DNA of 49,307 bases from Silvanigrellales bacterium (GTDB lineage: Bacteria; Bdellovibrionota_B; Oligoflexia; Silvanigrellales; Silvanigrellaceae). Every line of letters starts with the position of its first letter. The first letter of the stretch is position 1. The notes beneath the pieces are model-generated. The model had not been told where the DNA came from. It saw nothing but the letters and a program-made list of their open reading frames with translations, and did no database searches. The position numbers were made by a program, and so were the translations under genes. The stretch is taken from positions 1-49,307 of the forward strand of contig JADCJN010000232.1 in NCBI GenBank assembly GCA_020247005.1, given 5' to 3'. Shown in pieces: positions 33,404 through 41,670 of the stretch.

Positions 33404-34300
33404 ATGGGTGGCTCATGGGCGCGAAGCCTCATTGCCATCGGGATCTGGAGTTTCGCTTCGCTAGGAGCTCAGCCTGCTGCCTTGGCTCAAGGAAAATTTG
33501 AAAAATCAAAAGAGGAAGAGGACCTTGAGGTTCACGAGAAGAAAAGCCGCACCGGGGTGAAGATAGCGCCGCCTTCCGGTGCTGCCTCTCCTCGGTCCGA
33601 CGGCAAAGCCGTCGACGATCTTTTTCGATCCCTTCCCGAAGACGCGCGCGACGACGGAGAGGTTTCATTGCCGGCCGAGGGGCTTGGAATGGAGCTTGTG
33701 AATCCCGAGGAAATCGAACGCAGGCGTCTTGAAAATAGGCGACGGGAGCTGCTTCTGAAGGCGGTGGACGATGAGCAATCGGGAGGGCGCAAGGCGCTTG
33801 ACGAGAGGCACACCCGCGAACTTTCCGACATTGAACGGCGGCTTGGCGTGGAGTCGAATGACCCTGGGCTCGAAAAACCGCCCAGCTACACGCTTTCTGT
33901 TCAGAAAATAAAAGACCTTTACCGCGCGCGCGACTATGAGGAAGCGCTGATTCTTTTAACCGACACGCTCAGACACTACCCGCGCGCGCCTCAGCTCTTG
34001 ATGATGAAAGGGACCTTGCATCAGAAACTTGGCCAAATCGACCTCGCCGCGCAAGCGTATCAGCGTGCATTTGAATACGAACCGTCGAGAAGGCTCAAAG
34101 CGCAAATCGACTACATTCGGCGGCTTCAGGCAGAAAGGGAACGTCTGCGGCCAAGGCGAGAGGGCATTGTCATTCCGCTGGGCGTCGAGGAGGCCACGTT
34201 CATCACAAAGCCAAAGGCGTCGCCAAAAACTTTGAATGAGCTGCCCAAGAAAGACGTCCCGTCGCTTCCAAGCGTGCCTGACGTTCAAGGAGGGAAGTGA
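33404..34300 (+). CDS. Exported TPR protein of the motor operon
   Basis: 298 residues from the ATG at 33404 (AGGGTG about 7 bases upstream); signal peptide ends LAQG near 28-30. A charged Glu/Arg-rich coiled-coil (about 100-150) is followed by one to two TPR units (about 165-235: DLYRARDYEEALILLTDTLRHYP, then LGQIDLAAQAYQRAFEYEPS). The C-terminus is Pro/Lys-rich. TPR proteins often scaffold envelope machines. Its stop overlaps the MotA-like start by one base (TGATG), so the products are probably made in matched amounts. Confidence 0.75.
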   Translation: MGGSWARSLIAIGIWSFASLGAQPAALAQGKFEKSKEEEDLEVHEKKSRTGVKIAPPSGAASPRSDGKAVDDLFRSLPEDARDDGEVSLPAEGLGMELVNPEEIERRRLENRRRELLLKAVDDEQSGGRKALDERHTRELSDIERRLGVESNDPGLEKPPSYTLSVQKIKDLYRARDYEEALILLTDTLRHYPRAPQLLMMKGTLHQKLGQIDLAAQAYQRAFEYEPSRRLKAQIDYIRRLQAERERLRPRREGIVIPLGVEEATFITKPKASPKTLNELPKKDVPSLPSVPDVQGGK

Positions 34301-35142
34301 TGCTGAGCGTGCTTGTTGGACTTGGCGGATTTCTTGGCGTCTGTGCTTTACTTTTAGGCAAGGATCTTGCGCTTTTTTACGATCGTGATTCCCTTTTGCT
34401 TCTCACCATCGGGCCTATTGCCGTTATTTTCATGAGCTACAGTTTTCTCGACTTCTTCAGTGGCCTGAAAACCGTCAGCACCATGGCCTTCTTGAACCAA
34501 AGCAAAGAGATGAATTCTATTTCAAATCTCCTTACTCAGCTTTCGCAAGCTGTTCGAGCCGATGGCGTCGGCGCTGTGGCACAGCAAAAAGATAAGGTGA
34601 AGAACCCGCTCTTTCGCGATGGCCTGGCGCTAATTCTAAATGGATTCACGCCCGATGAAATTCGTCATAATCTCGTGGCGAAAATAAACACAAGGCAAAG
34701 CCAATTCAACTCCGCGGCGAACCTCTTCGACAGCATGGGCAAGTTGTGTCCAGGAATGGGACTTCTTGGCACCATTATTGGCCTCATGAAGATGCTGGCG
34801 AACATGAGTGATCCGAAGTCGCTTGGACCCTCCATGGCCATAGCCCTGCTCACCACACTCTATGGACTCGTGTTCGGCACCGTTCTTTACAATTCCATTG
34901 CCGATAAAGTCCGTTTGTATGCGGAAAAAAGTTTGCAACTCGACACTATGATTATGGAAGGCGTGCTGCTTTTGAAAGAGAAGAAGTCGGGAGCCCACTT
35001 TCGAGACGTCCTGAACACCTACGGACAAAGCGGCGGCGCTCCGAAGGGAACTCAAACCGGTGGAAATGGGGCCGCGCAGGCGAACGGCGCGGGAGGCTCC
35101 TTCGGCGCTGTGCCGAGGTCGCGCATGCCTGGTCAAAAGTAA
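34300..35142 (+). CDS. MotA-type stator subunit
   Basis: 280 residues from the ATG at 34300 (AAGGAGG about 7 bases upstream; a GTG at 34297 is possible). Topology is that of MotA: helices at about 3-20 and 31-50, a cytoplasmic loop (55-145) with NGFTPDEIRHNL like the conserved MotA loop, then helices at about 150-168 and 178-200 with CPGMGLLGTIIGL and LGPSMAIALLTTLYGL. A Gly/Ala/Gln-rich tail (240-280) is unusual. It forms the ion-conducting torque generator with the MotB-like protein. The residues fit MotA better than ExbB/TolQ. Confidence 0.9.
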   Translation: MLSVLVGLGGFLGVCALLLGKDLALFYDRDSLLLLTIGPIAVIFMSYSFLDFFSGLKTVSTMAFLNQSKEMNSISNLLTQLSQAVRADGVGAVAQQKDKVKNPLFRDGLALILNGFTPDEIRHNLVAKINTRQSQFNSAANLFDSMGKLCPGMGLLGTIIGLMKMLANMSDPKSLGPSMAIALLTTLYGLVFGTVLYNSIADKVRLYAEKSLQLDTMIMEGVLLLKEKKSGAHFRDVLNTYGQSGGAPKGTQTGGNGAAQANGAGGSFGAVPRSRMPGQK

Positions 35143-35184
35143 CAAAAGAAATGGTTGTCCGCGCGTAAGCGGCAAGAGAGTAAC

Positions 35185-35877
35185 ATGAGCGTTTTCGAGA
35201 CCATCACACCGCCGAAAAGGAAGCCTGCCGCCAGCGAGCCATGGCTCACTTCCTATGCGGATCTTGTGACAAATCTTATGGCGTTTTTTGTCATGCTCTT
35301 GTCGATGTCGACCTTTGAAACGGTGAAGATGAACTCCGTGACGAAGGAGGTTTCGCGGGTGCGCGCCGACTCCCTCGACAAGCTCGAGGCTGTTCTTAAA
35401 AAGCAAATATTAAAAAGCAAACTTGAAAAAAAAGTCAGTGTTCAGCTCAATGACTTCGGACTCAACGTCGAGTTCCGGGGCGAGGGGATGTTTGAACCTG
35501 GGGGCGATGCCCTGACGCCTGTGGCGCGCCAGGAATTCAAGCCCATGCTAGACATCCTGGCAAAGATAGAGCCCAAGTATTCCCTCGCGCTTGAAGGTCA
35601 CACCGACGACGTTCCACTTGTTGGAAATCGTTCGTTCAAAGACAACTGGGGCTTGTCGAGTGCCCGTGGCGTCACTCTCATGAAAGAGCTCGCTTTGCTC
35701 GGTGTGCCATTCAAAAGAATGAACGTGGCAGGCTTTGCCGAGACCAGGCCGAAAGAAGATCCGAAGCCCCACATTGAGGCTCTCATGAAGCCGGGCGTCC
35801 ATCGGAAACCTCTGGAAGAAAAGCTCCGACAGACGCGGGCCACGAACCGAAGAGTCCTTGTGCGGGTATACCAATGA
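35185..35877 (+). CDS. MotB-type stator subunit with OmpA peptidoglycan-binding domain
   Basis: 230 residues from the ATG at 35185 (GAGAG 4-5 bases upstream). One helix at about 24-42 carries Asp26 in SYADLVTNLMAFFVMLLS, equivalent to the proton-binding Asp of MotB. The OmpA-like domain (about 85-230) has EGHTDDVPL at 137-145, LSSARG with the conserved Arg, and GFAETRP, so it should bind peptidoglycan and fix the stator. The stop overlaps the next start (ATGA). No ExbD/TolR features. The plug segment after the helix is short. Confidence 0.93.
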   Translation: MSVFETITPPKRKPAASEPWLTSYADLVTNLMAFFVMLLSMSTFETVKMNSVTKEVSRVRADSLDKLEAVLKKQILKSKLEKKVSVQLNDFGLNVEFRGEGMFEPGGDALTPVARQEFKPMLDILAKIEPKYSLALEGHTDDVPLVGNRSFKDNWGLSSARGVTLMKELALLGVPFKRMNVAGFAETRPKEDPKPHIEALMKPGVHRKPLEEKLRQTRATNRRVLVRVYQ

Positions 35878-38780
35878 AAATGCGTCGTGTTTCCATAGGC
35901 ATTTGCGCCTTCCTTACGGGAACTGCTGCGCTCGCACCATTGGCGCGCGGCCAGAACAACGCGTTGTCGAACAATTCGGCACTGAACAACGCGTCTATCA
36001 ACAATGCGGCACTGAACAACGTGAACTCGAGCAACGCAGGGCTCAATAACGTTTCCGGAAACACCGGCAACGCGGCGATCAATGCTCTTGATACGGAAGA
36101 TGCGGATCCACTCAACAACGCTTCTCTCGATCTCCCCTCCAATGCCGCGCCTTCGAATGTGTCTCAGAATGGGGTTTCAACGGGCGCCTCCAACACACCC
36201 TCCAATAGCTTTGGTGGTTCACTGGGCAATGTCGCGGCGCCACCCGAGTCTGTTCCGGCCGACCCCGTTCCATCGGATGCTGACCCTTTGCTCGCTCCCG
36301 CGGGAGCGTTGTCGTCGCTGGGAACGGGTGCCTTAGCCCCCGGAACTGCCGAGCTTCCTGTGGCCGACTCCGAGCAGGAGGCCTACAACCAGCAGATCGA
36401 TACAAAGATCCGACCGCGCCTCTCGGGCGACCTTCAGCGCTACTGCCTCGATTACTGCAACATCCTTTCTATCGACGTTTCCAGCCAAGAGAACTTCAAC
36501 ACCGCCAACGCGGATCTGGGCTTTGAAGGCGCCACAACAAGCGCGGGAGGAGGCCGCACCTTTCAGGCGAGTGCGTTGCGCGCCGAGGTCATGGTGGACA
36601 CCCGATTCGGCACCAGCAACATCGAAAGGCTGCAGAAGCTCTTCGCAAAAATTCTGGAGCGCTACCCGCTTCGTATCGACCTCCAATGGTCACTTGTGAC
36701 CTTTCCAGACTCGGGAACAAACGTCCGGAGTGAGGCTCAGGTTCGTGCCGACTTCTCGCAGCAGGTTCGAAATCAACTTGAACGCGTGGCGGTCGAATAT
36801 TGTCCTCGCGACTGCAAAGTGAGCAATGCCGATGTGAACATCGCTCGCGCGGGTGTTGATGAAGTGCAAAACGGGGCAGCATATCGTTACCTTTTCTCGA
36901 GGGATGGCAAGGGTGCATTGTTCGTTCGGGGCGTGAACGCGAGTATCGCGCTCAATTCGCTTATGGATGCCGAGCGAAAAGACCGCATCCGCCTCCTTAT
37001 GAATGAAGTTCTATTGCCGTTTGGAAGCGTGAACCTTCAGTGGCGTGAAATTCCCTTTCCCCGGAGCGCCGAAGAGGTGCAAAAAGATCTCGACTTCGAA
37101 CGCAATGACCCTTGGGGACTCAAGCGCCTCGGCGAGGCTTTGAAGGTGTTCCGAGAATTCGCGAATACGAAAGAGATCATTCGGGAAAGCAGCACGACCG
37201 AAAAGAACAACTCGAGCTCACTGGAAAAGACGGCGGCAGAGCGGTTGAGTGAACTCTCGCGCAGCGAGAGGGCGTCGACAGAGTCGACGAAGTCGGAAAG
37301 CGAACGGGCCCGGGAACTGCAAAGCAATCTGGAAAAAAACTCAAGCTCACTGACGTCTTCTGAAGAGTCGGGCGAGGGATTTTGGAACCAACAGAACACG
37401 CTTCTTGTGGGTGGTATCCTCCTTGTTCTCCTCATCGCGGGTGCCCTTGGGCTGCGTTTCGTGGTCACCGGCAAACGCATGCAGCAGGTTATTAATGAAG
37501 GCATGGTGGGTATAGGCCACGCGCCCATGAGCTCTGTGGGCGAAGCTGGGATGATGGCGGGCGGCCATCACGCAGGAAGTCACGCCGGTGGTGGTGTGGG
37601 TATGCCCATGGGGGTTGTGGCATCTCCCTTAGTTGCTGGCGTTTCTGGAATGGGAGGAATGGGTCTTTCCGAAGACATGAAGCGCTCTCTTTCGCTCCAG
37701 TCACTTCGCGATGAACTCGTGCAGCTCTTCGTCACGCAACCCAAAGTGGCTCGCGACGTGTTTGGCCGCATGATTCGAGAAGACGGCATCGAAAACTCTG
37801 CCAGGCTTGTGGTGGTTTTCGGGGAAATGATGATTTTCGAGCTCCTGGGCGATGCCGATCTGAAGAAAGAGATCTACACCCTCGCGGAATACGTGCACGT
37901 GAACGCACCCGACGTTTCCGTGGACGAACAGCTCGAACTCCTCCGCACTTTGAAACTCAAAATGACCGCAGGCAAGATGCGGCTCATGACGAGCCGAACG
38001 CTCGACATGTTCGATTTTCTAAAGGCGAAGTCGGGGCGACAGATCTACGACCTCATTAACGATGAATCGCCGCGCTCGCAGTCCATCGTTCTCACTCAGC
38101 TGTCTACCGAGAAGCGCCGCACGGTGTTCGAACTTTTCGAAGGGCAGGCCAAAGTCGACCTTCTTCGCGAACTTTCCAACAACGACGTTGTGCAAAGAGA
38201 ATATTTATTCAACGTCGCGGAAGCGCTCAAGCGCAAGGCCATGAGCCGCCCCTCGTTCGATGGGGAAAGTGTGCAAGGCATCGACGTGCTGCTCGACCTC
38301 CTTGAGCGAGCCGAGCTCCACGACCAAAGAAACCTCATGGAGGACCTGGACCGCAACAACGGAGAGATTGCTCGCATGCTTCGCACGCGGCTTGTGACCG
38401 TCGAAACTCTTCCCTTTCTGCGCGACGGTCTGCTTCTTGAAATCTTCCTTTCCATGGAGTCCCACACCATGGCGACGTTCCTGGCGGGCACGCGCGAGCA
38501 CATTCGAAATCTCATTTTGTCGAAGGCTCCGCCCGACGTTGCCGACAACTGGGTGGAAGGGCTCGAGCAAATTCGCAGCATCGACGCGGAAGCCCTTCGT
38601 CTTGCCGAAATGCAGGTTATTGCGAAAATCCGAAGCTTTTCGAATCAGGGTCTGCTGTCGCTGCTTGAAGTGAACTTGTCGCTTTATCCAAAATCGGAAT
38701 TTGACGGAGACGACGACAGCGGAACCAATGCTTCGCATGCCAAACGCGTCTTCAAAATCTCGAATCCGCTTGTGGCCTGA
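35874..38780 (+). CDS. FliF-FliG-like rotor fusion: periplasmic ring-like modules, one TM helix, cytoplasmic FliG-like domain
   Basis: 968 residues, ATG overlapping the MotB-like stop. Signal peptide 1-26; Asn-rich pentad repeats 28-72 within a longer Asn/Ser/Ala-rich stretch to about 120. Two similar periplasmic modules (about 168-277 and 283-395) each have a YCxxxC pair and an alpha-beta end, DLQWSLVTFP and NLQWREIPFP, recalling ring-building motifs. A Ser/Glu-rich linker precedes a TM helix at 508-532, then a Gly/His/Met-rich linker 540-600. Residues about 605-935 match the FliG middle and C-terminal domains: IYDLINDESPRSQSIVLTQL (EHPQ-like), and GTREHIRNLILSKAPPDVADNW with IDAEALRLAEMQVIAKI (torque-domain helices). 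It would combine MS-ring and switch functions. No other flagellar gene is near. Confidence 0.85.
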   Translation: MKMRRVSIGICAFLTGTAALAPLARGQNNALSNNSALNNASINNAALNNVNSSNAGLNNVSGNTGNAAINALDTEDADPLNNASLDLPSNAAPSNVSQNGVSTGASNTPSNSFGGSLGNVAAPPESVPADPVPSDADPLLAPAGALSSLGTGALAPGTAELPVADSEQEAYNQQIDTKIRPRLSGDLQRYCLDYCNILSIDVSSQENFNTANADLGFEGATTSAGGGRTFQASALRAEVMVDTRFGTSNIERLQKLFAKILERYPLRIDLQWSLVTFPDSGTNVRSEAQVRADFSQQVRNQLERVAVEYCPRDCKVSNADVNIARAGVDEVQNGAAYRYLFSRDGKGALFVRGVNASIALNSLMDAERKDRIRLLMNEVLLPFGSVNLQWREIPFPRSAEEVQKDLDFERNDPWGLKRLGEALKVFREFANTKEIIRESSTTEKNNSSSLEKTAAERLSELSRSERASTESTKSESERARELQSNLEKNSSSLTSSEESGEGFWNQQNTLLVGGILLVLLIAGALGLRFVVTGKRMQQVINEGMVGIGHAPMSSVGEAGMMAGGHHAGSHAGGGVGMPMGVVASPLVAGVSGMGGMGLSEDMKRSLSLQSLRDELVQLFVTQPKVARDVFGRMIREDGIENSARLVVVFGEMMIFELLGDADLKKEIYTLAEYVHVNAPDVSVDEQLELLRTLKLKMTAGKMRLMTSRTLDMFDFLKAKSGRQIYDLINDESPRSQSIVLTQLSTEKRRTVFELFEGQAKVDLLRELSNNDVVQREYLFNVAEALKRKAMSRPSFDGESVQGIDVLLDLLERAELHDQRNLMEDLDRNNGEIARMLRTRLVTVETLPFLRDGLLLEIFLSMESHTMATFLAGTREHIRNLILSKAPPDVADNWVEGLEQIRSIDAEALRLAEMQVIAKIRSFSNQGLLSLLEVNLSLYPKSEFDGDDDSGTNASHAKRVFKISNPLVA

Positions 38781-38791
38781 ATGAGGAGTTC

Positions 38792-40213
38792 ATGATGTTT
38801 CGACTTGGAGGCTTTTTTTCCGCTGTGATAGGGGTCATTTCGGCGATTTCTCTCTCTTCGGTCGTCGGATGCAAAAATCGCCAGTTCAACACGTCGAAAT
38901 CGAACTCTGACGACACCAATGATGTGAATTTCTTTGACCGCTTCGGGTTTGGGAAATTTGTGGACGGCCTGAAGGCCGAGATGAGCAAGGAGGCTGCTCA
39001 TGGGAGCGAGGCGTTCACCACAGACATAGATTGCAATGCAATAGACTATCGGAAGCTTGTGTTTCAAAAAAACGAAAGCTTTCCTCATGAGATATTGAAA
39101 AACGGGAAAAATGCACTCTCGACTGAGGCAAAGAACAACGCTGTGATCATGGCACGGGCGTCGTTCCTCTCTTACAAAAAAACAGAGTTTCTTCTGACAT
39201 TTGATGCCAGTGGGAAAGCATCTCCAAGCGAAGAAGTCGCCTCATGGGGATTCACGAAAGGAGAACTGCTTTCCGATCCCACCTCTGACGCTCAGGCATT
39301 TGTGTTCTCTAACCTCACCACGGTGCTTGTCGTTTTTCGCGGAACGTCCTCGCCTATGGATGTGATTGTGGATCTCGATCTTGTAAAAGTAGAAAAGACT
39401 TCGTGGGGGCTAACCCACCGTGGGTTTTCCATTGCGTATCGAGGTGGCAGGACAGAGGGCCTCAAAGAGTTGGTGAAGGGTGACAAACCAGTGGAAGGGA
39501 TTCAATCACAACTTTTCGAGGCCCTTTTGCGTCACGGATACGATGTGAATTTGTGGTCAAACCTGTCTTCGAAAAGAATGCCCTCGCTTGGGAACGCCAC
39601 TCCCGTGCCCCAGACAGACAAGTGGGGTTTCCATAAAAACGTGGACGCGACTGTGCCGCAATCACCCCAAAAAGAGCTTTGGATCACCGGTCACAGCGCG
39701 GGCGGCGCTTTGGCGCAACTGCTGGCAGCAGATCTCACCGAACGTGAAGTCGAATTGAAAGGACTCTGGGGTGCGAAAAGATGCGAGTCGTTGAAAGCTC
39801 CCACCAATTACGTGACTGGTGTTGTGAGCTTTGGAAGTCCTCGTTTGGGCGACAAAGAATTTGCGCAATGTATGGACACGGCATTGAAGGGACGCAATTG
39901 GCGTTTCGTAAACAACAATGATATTGTGACACAAATTCCGTGGGTTGAGTTTGGATATCGGCATGCGGGAGAGCATTTGCTTTTGACTGACACCGGCGGA
40001 CTCATTGTGAAACCTCGAGCCACTGAAGTTTTCTCAGACCTTTTAAAGGGCATTGTGTCAGAGGCGCTGCGCGGCCGTGTTGACAGGGCATTGGCGAAAG
40101 GGGTTCACGATCACTTTGTTTACCCACAACCCTTGCAGCACCAGTATAACACCCTGTGTCCGTATGATTTGCCGCTCGCGGAAAATTCCGGAGCTCAGCC
40201 CGCGAACCCGTAG
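38792..40213 (+). CDS. Class 3 (GXSXG) lipase-like lipoprotein
   Basis: 473 residues; ATG at 38792, though the next ATG (38795) sits at better distance from GAGGAG. Lipobox SVVGC with Cys27 anchors it to a membrane. Alpha/beta-hydrolase features of lipase class 3: VVFRGTSS (oxyanion region), HRGF, nucleophile Ser in GHSAGGALAQLLA, SFGSPRLGD, Asp in NNNDIVTQIP and His in GVHDHF. It starts 11 bases after the rotor-like gene and so probably shares its transcript. A lipid-modifying role next to an envelope motor is intriguing but unproven. Confidence 0.85.
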   Translation: MMFRLGGFFSAVIGVISAISLSSVVGCKNRQFNTSKSNSDDTNDVNFFDRFGFGKFVDGLKAEMSKEAAHGSEAFTTDIDCNAIDYRKLVFQKNESFPHEILKNGKNALSTEAKNNAVIMARASFLSYKKTEFLLTFDASGKASPSEEVASWGFTKGELLSDPTSDAQAFVFSNLTTVLVVFRGTSSPMDVIVDLDLVKVEKTSWGLTHRGFSIAYRGGRTEGLKELVKGDKPVEGIQSQLFEALLRHGYDVNLWSNLSSKRMPSLGNATPVPQTDKWGFHKNVDATVPQSPQKELWITGHSAGGALAQLLAADLTEREVELKGLWGAKRCESLKAPTNYVTGVVSFGSPRLGDKEFAQCMDTALKGRNWRFVNNNDIVTQIPWVEFGYRHAGEHLLLTDTGGLIVKPRATEVFSDLLKGIVSEALRGRVDRALAKGVHDHFVYPQPLQHQYNTLCPYDLPLAENSGAQPANP

Positions 40214-40237
40214 ACGACACTCCAACAACGACGGGCT

Positions 40238-40681
40238 TCAGCGCCGAACGGCTCTTGCCATTTCGCGCTTTGCTTCGGCCTCTTTCGCCGACTGGCGCTT
40301 GTCGTGTTGCGCCTTGCCACGGGCAAGCCCCACCTCGACCTTCACTCGATTGTCGTCATTGAAATAGATCTCAAGCGGAATGAGGGTATATCCTTTTTGC
40401 CGCGTCGCCTCGTCGAGTTTCTTTATTTCCGAGGCATTCAACAGGAGCTTCCGTTCCCGGCGCTCCGTGTGGTTCATGTATGAGGCATGCAGAATGGTAG
40501 TGACGTGCAGGCCAATGAGCCACACCTCACCATCACGCACAACCGCGAAGGCTTCATTCAGACTCGGATTCGACATCCTCAGCGCCTTGACTTCCGATCC
40601 GCGCAGGGCGATTCCCGCTTCGAACCGTTCTTCGATAGAATAGTCGTGAAACGCCTTCTTGTTTTTCGCGATGGATTTCAT
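40238..40681 (-). CDS. smpB: SsrA-binding protein SmpB
   Basis: 147 residues from the ATG at 40681 (start MKSIAKNKKAFHDYSIEE, the usual SmpB beginning); no good ribosome site, and an ATG at 40744 would add 21 residues. Conserved FEAGIALRGSEVKALR, SYMNHTERRERKLLL, GYTLIPLEIYF and the basic C-terminal tail. It delivers tmRNA to stalled ribosomes. Convergent with the lipase gene and divergent from the prepilin peptidase. Confidence 0.96.
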   Translation of the reverse strand: MKSIAKNKKAFHDYSIEERFEAGIALRGSEVKALRMSNPSLNEAFAVVRDGEVWLIGLHVTTILHASYMNHTERRERKLLLNASEIKKLDEATRQKGYTLIPLEIYFNDDNRVKVEVGLARGKAQHDKRQSAKEAEAKREMARAVRR

Positions 40682-40742
40682 GCGCCATTGGTCGGCCAAA
40701 GGCGTTCCGAAGTCAAGCACGCCAAAGAAAGATGCACTCGCC

Positions 40743-41609
40743 ATGACCGTTGAACCGTTCACGCTCGACCTTGTGTTTGCCGCCTTGGTGTTCGCCTTTG
40801 GGGCTTCCCTGGGCAGTTTCCTCAACGTCGTCGCCTGGAGGGTCCCTTTGCGGCAATCCGTGGTGACGCCCTCGAGCCAGTGCACCCAGTGCGGCGCTGC
40901 AGTCCCTTGGTGGGGGCTCATTCCCATCCTGGGTTGGTTCCTGGTGAGGGGGAAGTGTGTGAAGTGCCGGGAACCCGTTTCGCCCCTCTACCCCGTTGTC
41001 GAAACCGTTGCAGGACTCGGAACCGTGTTCCTTTTCTTCCACCACACGGATGCTGCGTCTGTCTTGGCCCTTGTCGCGGGAGGCGACGCCGATGGCTCAG
41101 GGGTCCCGCTCGGGCGCTTTCGCTACGGTTTTGCAGTTCCTTTGGCCACTTCGCTCTGGCTTTTTTACACGGCCATTCCCCTCGTCATCATCGACCTCCG
41201 CTTTCGACTCCTTCCCGACGTCATCACCTTGCCCGGCACCGCGGTCGCCATTGCGCTGGGGACTCTGAACCCCGCCTTAGGTTGGCAGGCCACTCTTTTG
41301 GGCGCGGCGGTGGGCGCGGGGGGGCTGCTGGCAGTGGCCAAAGGGTACGAGTGGATCAGGGGACGGGAAGGCATGGGTCTTGGTGACGTGAAGTACCTGG
41401 CTCTGATTGGCGCTGTCGTGGGTTGGCAAGGGGTTGTTTTGACCGTCGCCTTGGCGAGCTTCGCAGGCGCATTGGTCGGTATCGCTGTGGGGTTTGTGAA
41501 AAGAGAGGGGTTGCAGGCCGCCATTCCTTTCGGCCCGTTTCTCGCCCTGGGAGCATTGGTGGTGAATATTTGGGGTGAAAGCCTCCAAATGCTGTTGTAC
41601 GGAAGTTAG
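40743..41609 (+). CDS. pilD: Type IV prepilin peptidase/methylase
   Basis: 288 residues from the ATG at 40743; AAAGA lies upstream, a weak site. Cytoplasmic loop with two CxxC pairs (CTQC 47-50, CVKC 72-75), eight or so helices, and catalytic Asp151 (DLRFRLLPD) and Asp215 (GMGLGDVK). It cleaves and N-methylates prepilins or pseudopilins in the inner membrane. No pilin genes are in the window. Genes for pili or type II secretion are expected elsewhere. Confidence 0.95.
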   Translation: MTVEPFTLDLVFAALVFAFGASLGSFLNVVAWRVPLRQSVVTPSSQCTQCGAAVPWWGLIPILGWFLVRGKCVKCREPVSPLYPVVETVAGLGTVFLFFHHTDAASVLALVAGGDADGSGVPLGRFRYGFAVPLATSLWLFYTAIPLVIIDLRFRLLPDVITLPGTAVAIALGTLNPALGWQATLLGAAVGAGGLLAVAKGYEWIRGREGMGLGDVKYLALIGAVVGWQGVVLTVALASFAGALVGIAVGFVKREGLQAAIPFGPFLALGALVVNIWGESLQMLLYGS

Positions 41610-41670
41610 GCCAGGTGCTCCCTTTTTGGTGGGAGCAAAGGGAGTGGAGAAATCTTTACGAGGTGGTGAC

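Noticed and set aside
34300-35877. Reading the MotA/MotB pair as ExbB/ExbD or TolQ/TolR
   Set aside because: The first subunit has the four-helix MotA layout with the long cytoplasmic loop, and the second has an OmpA-type peptidoglycan-binding domain with GHTDD, which ExbD/TolR lack.
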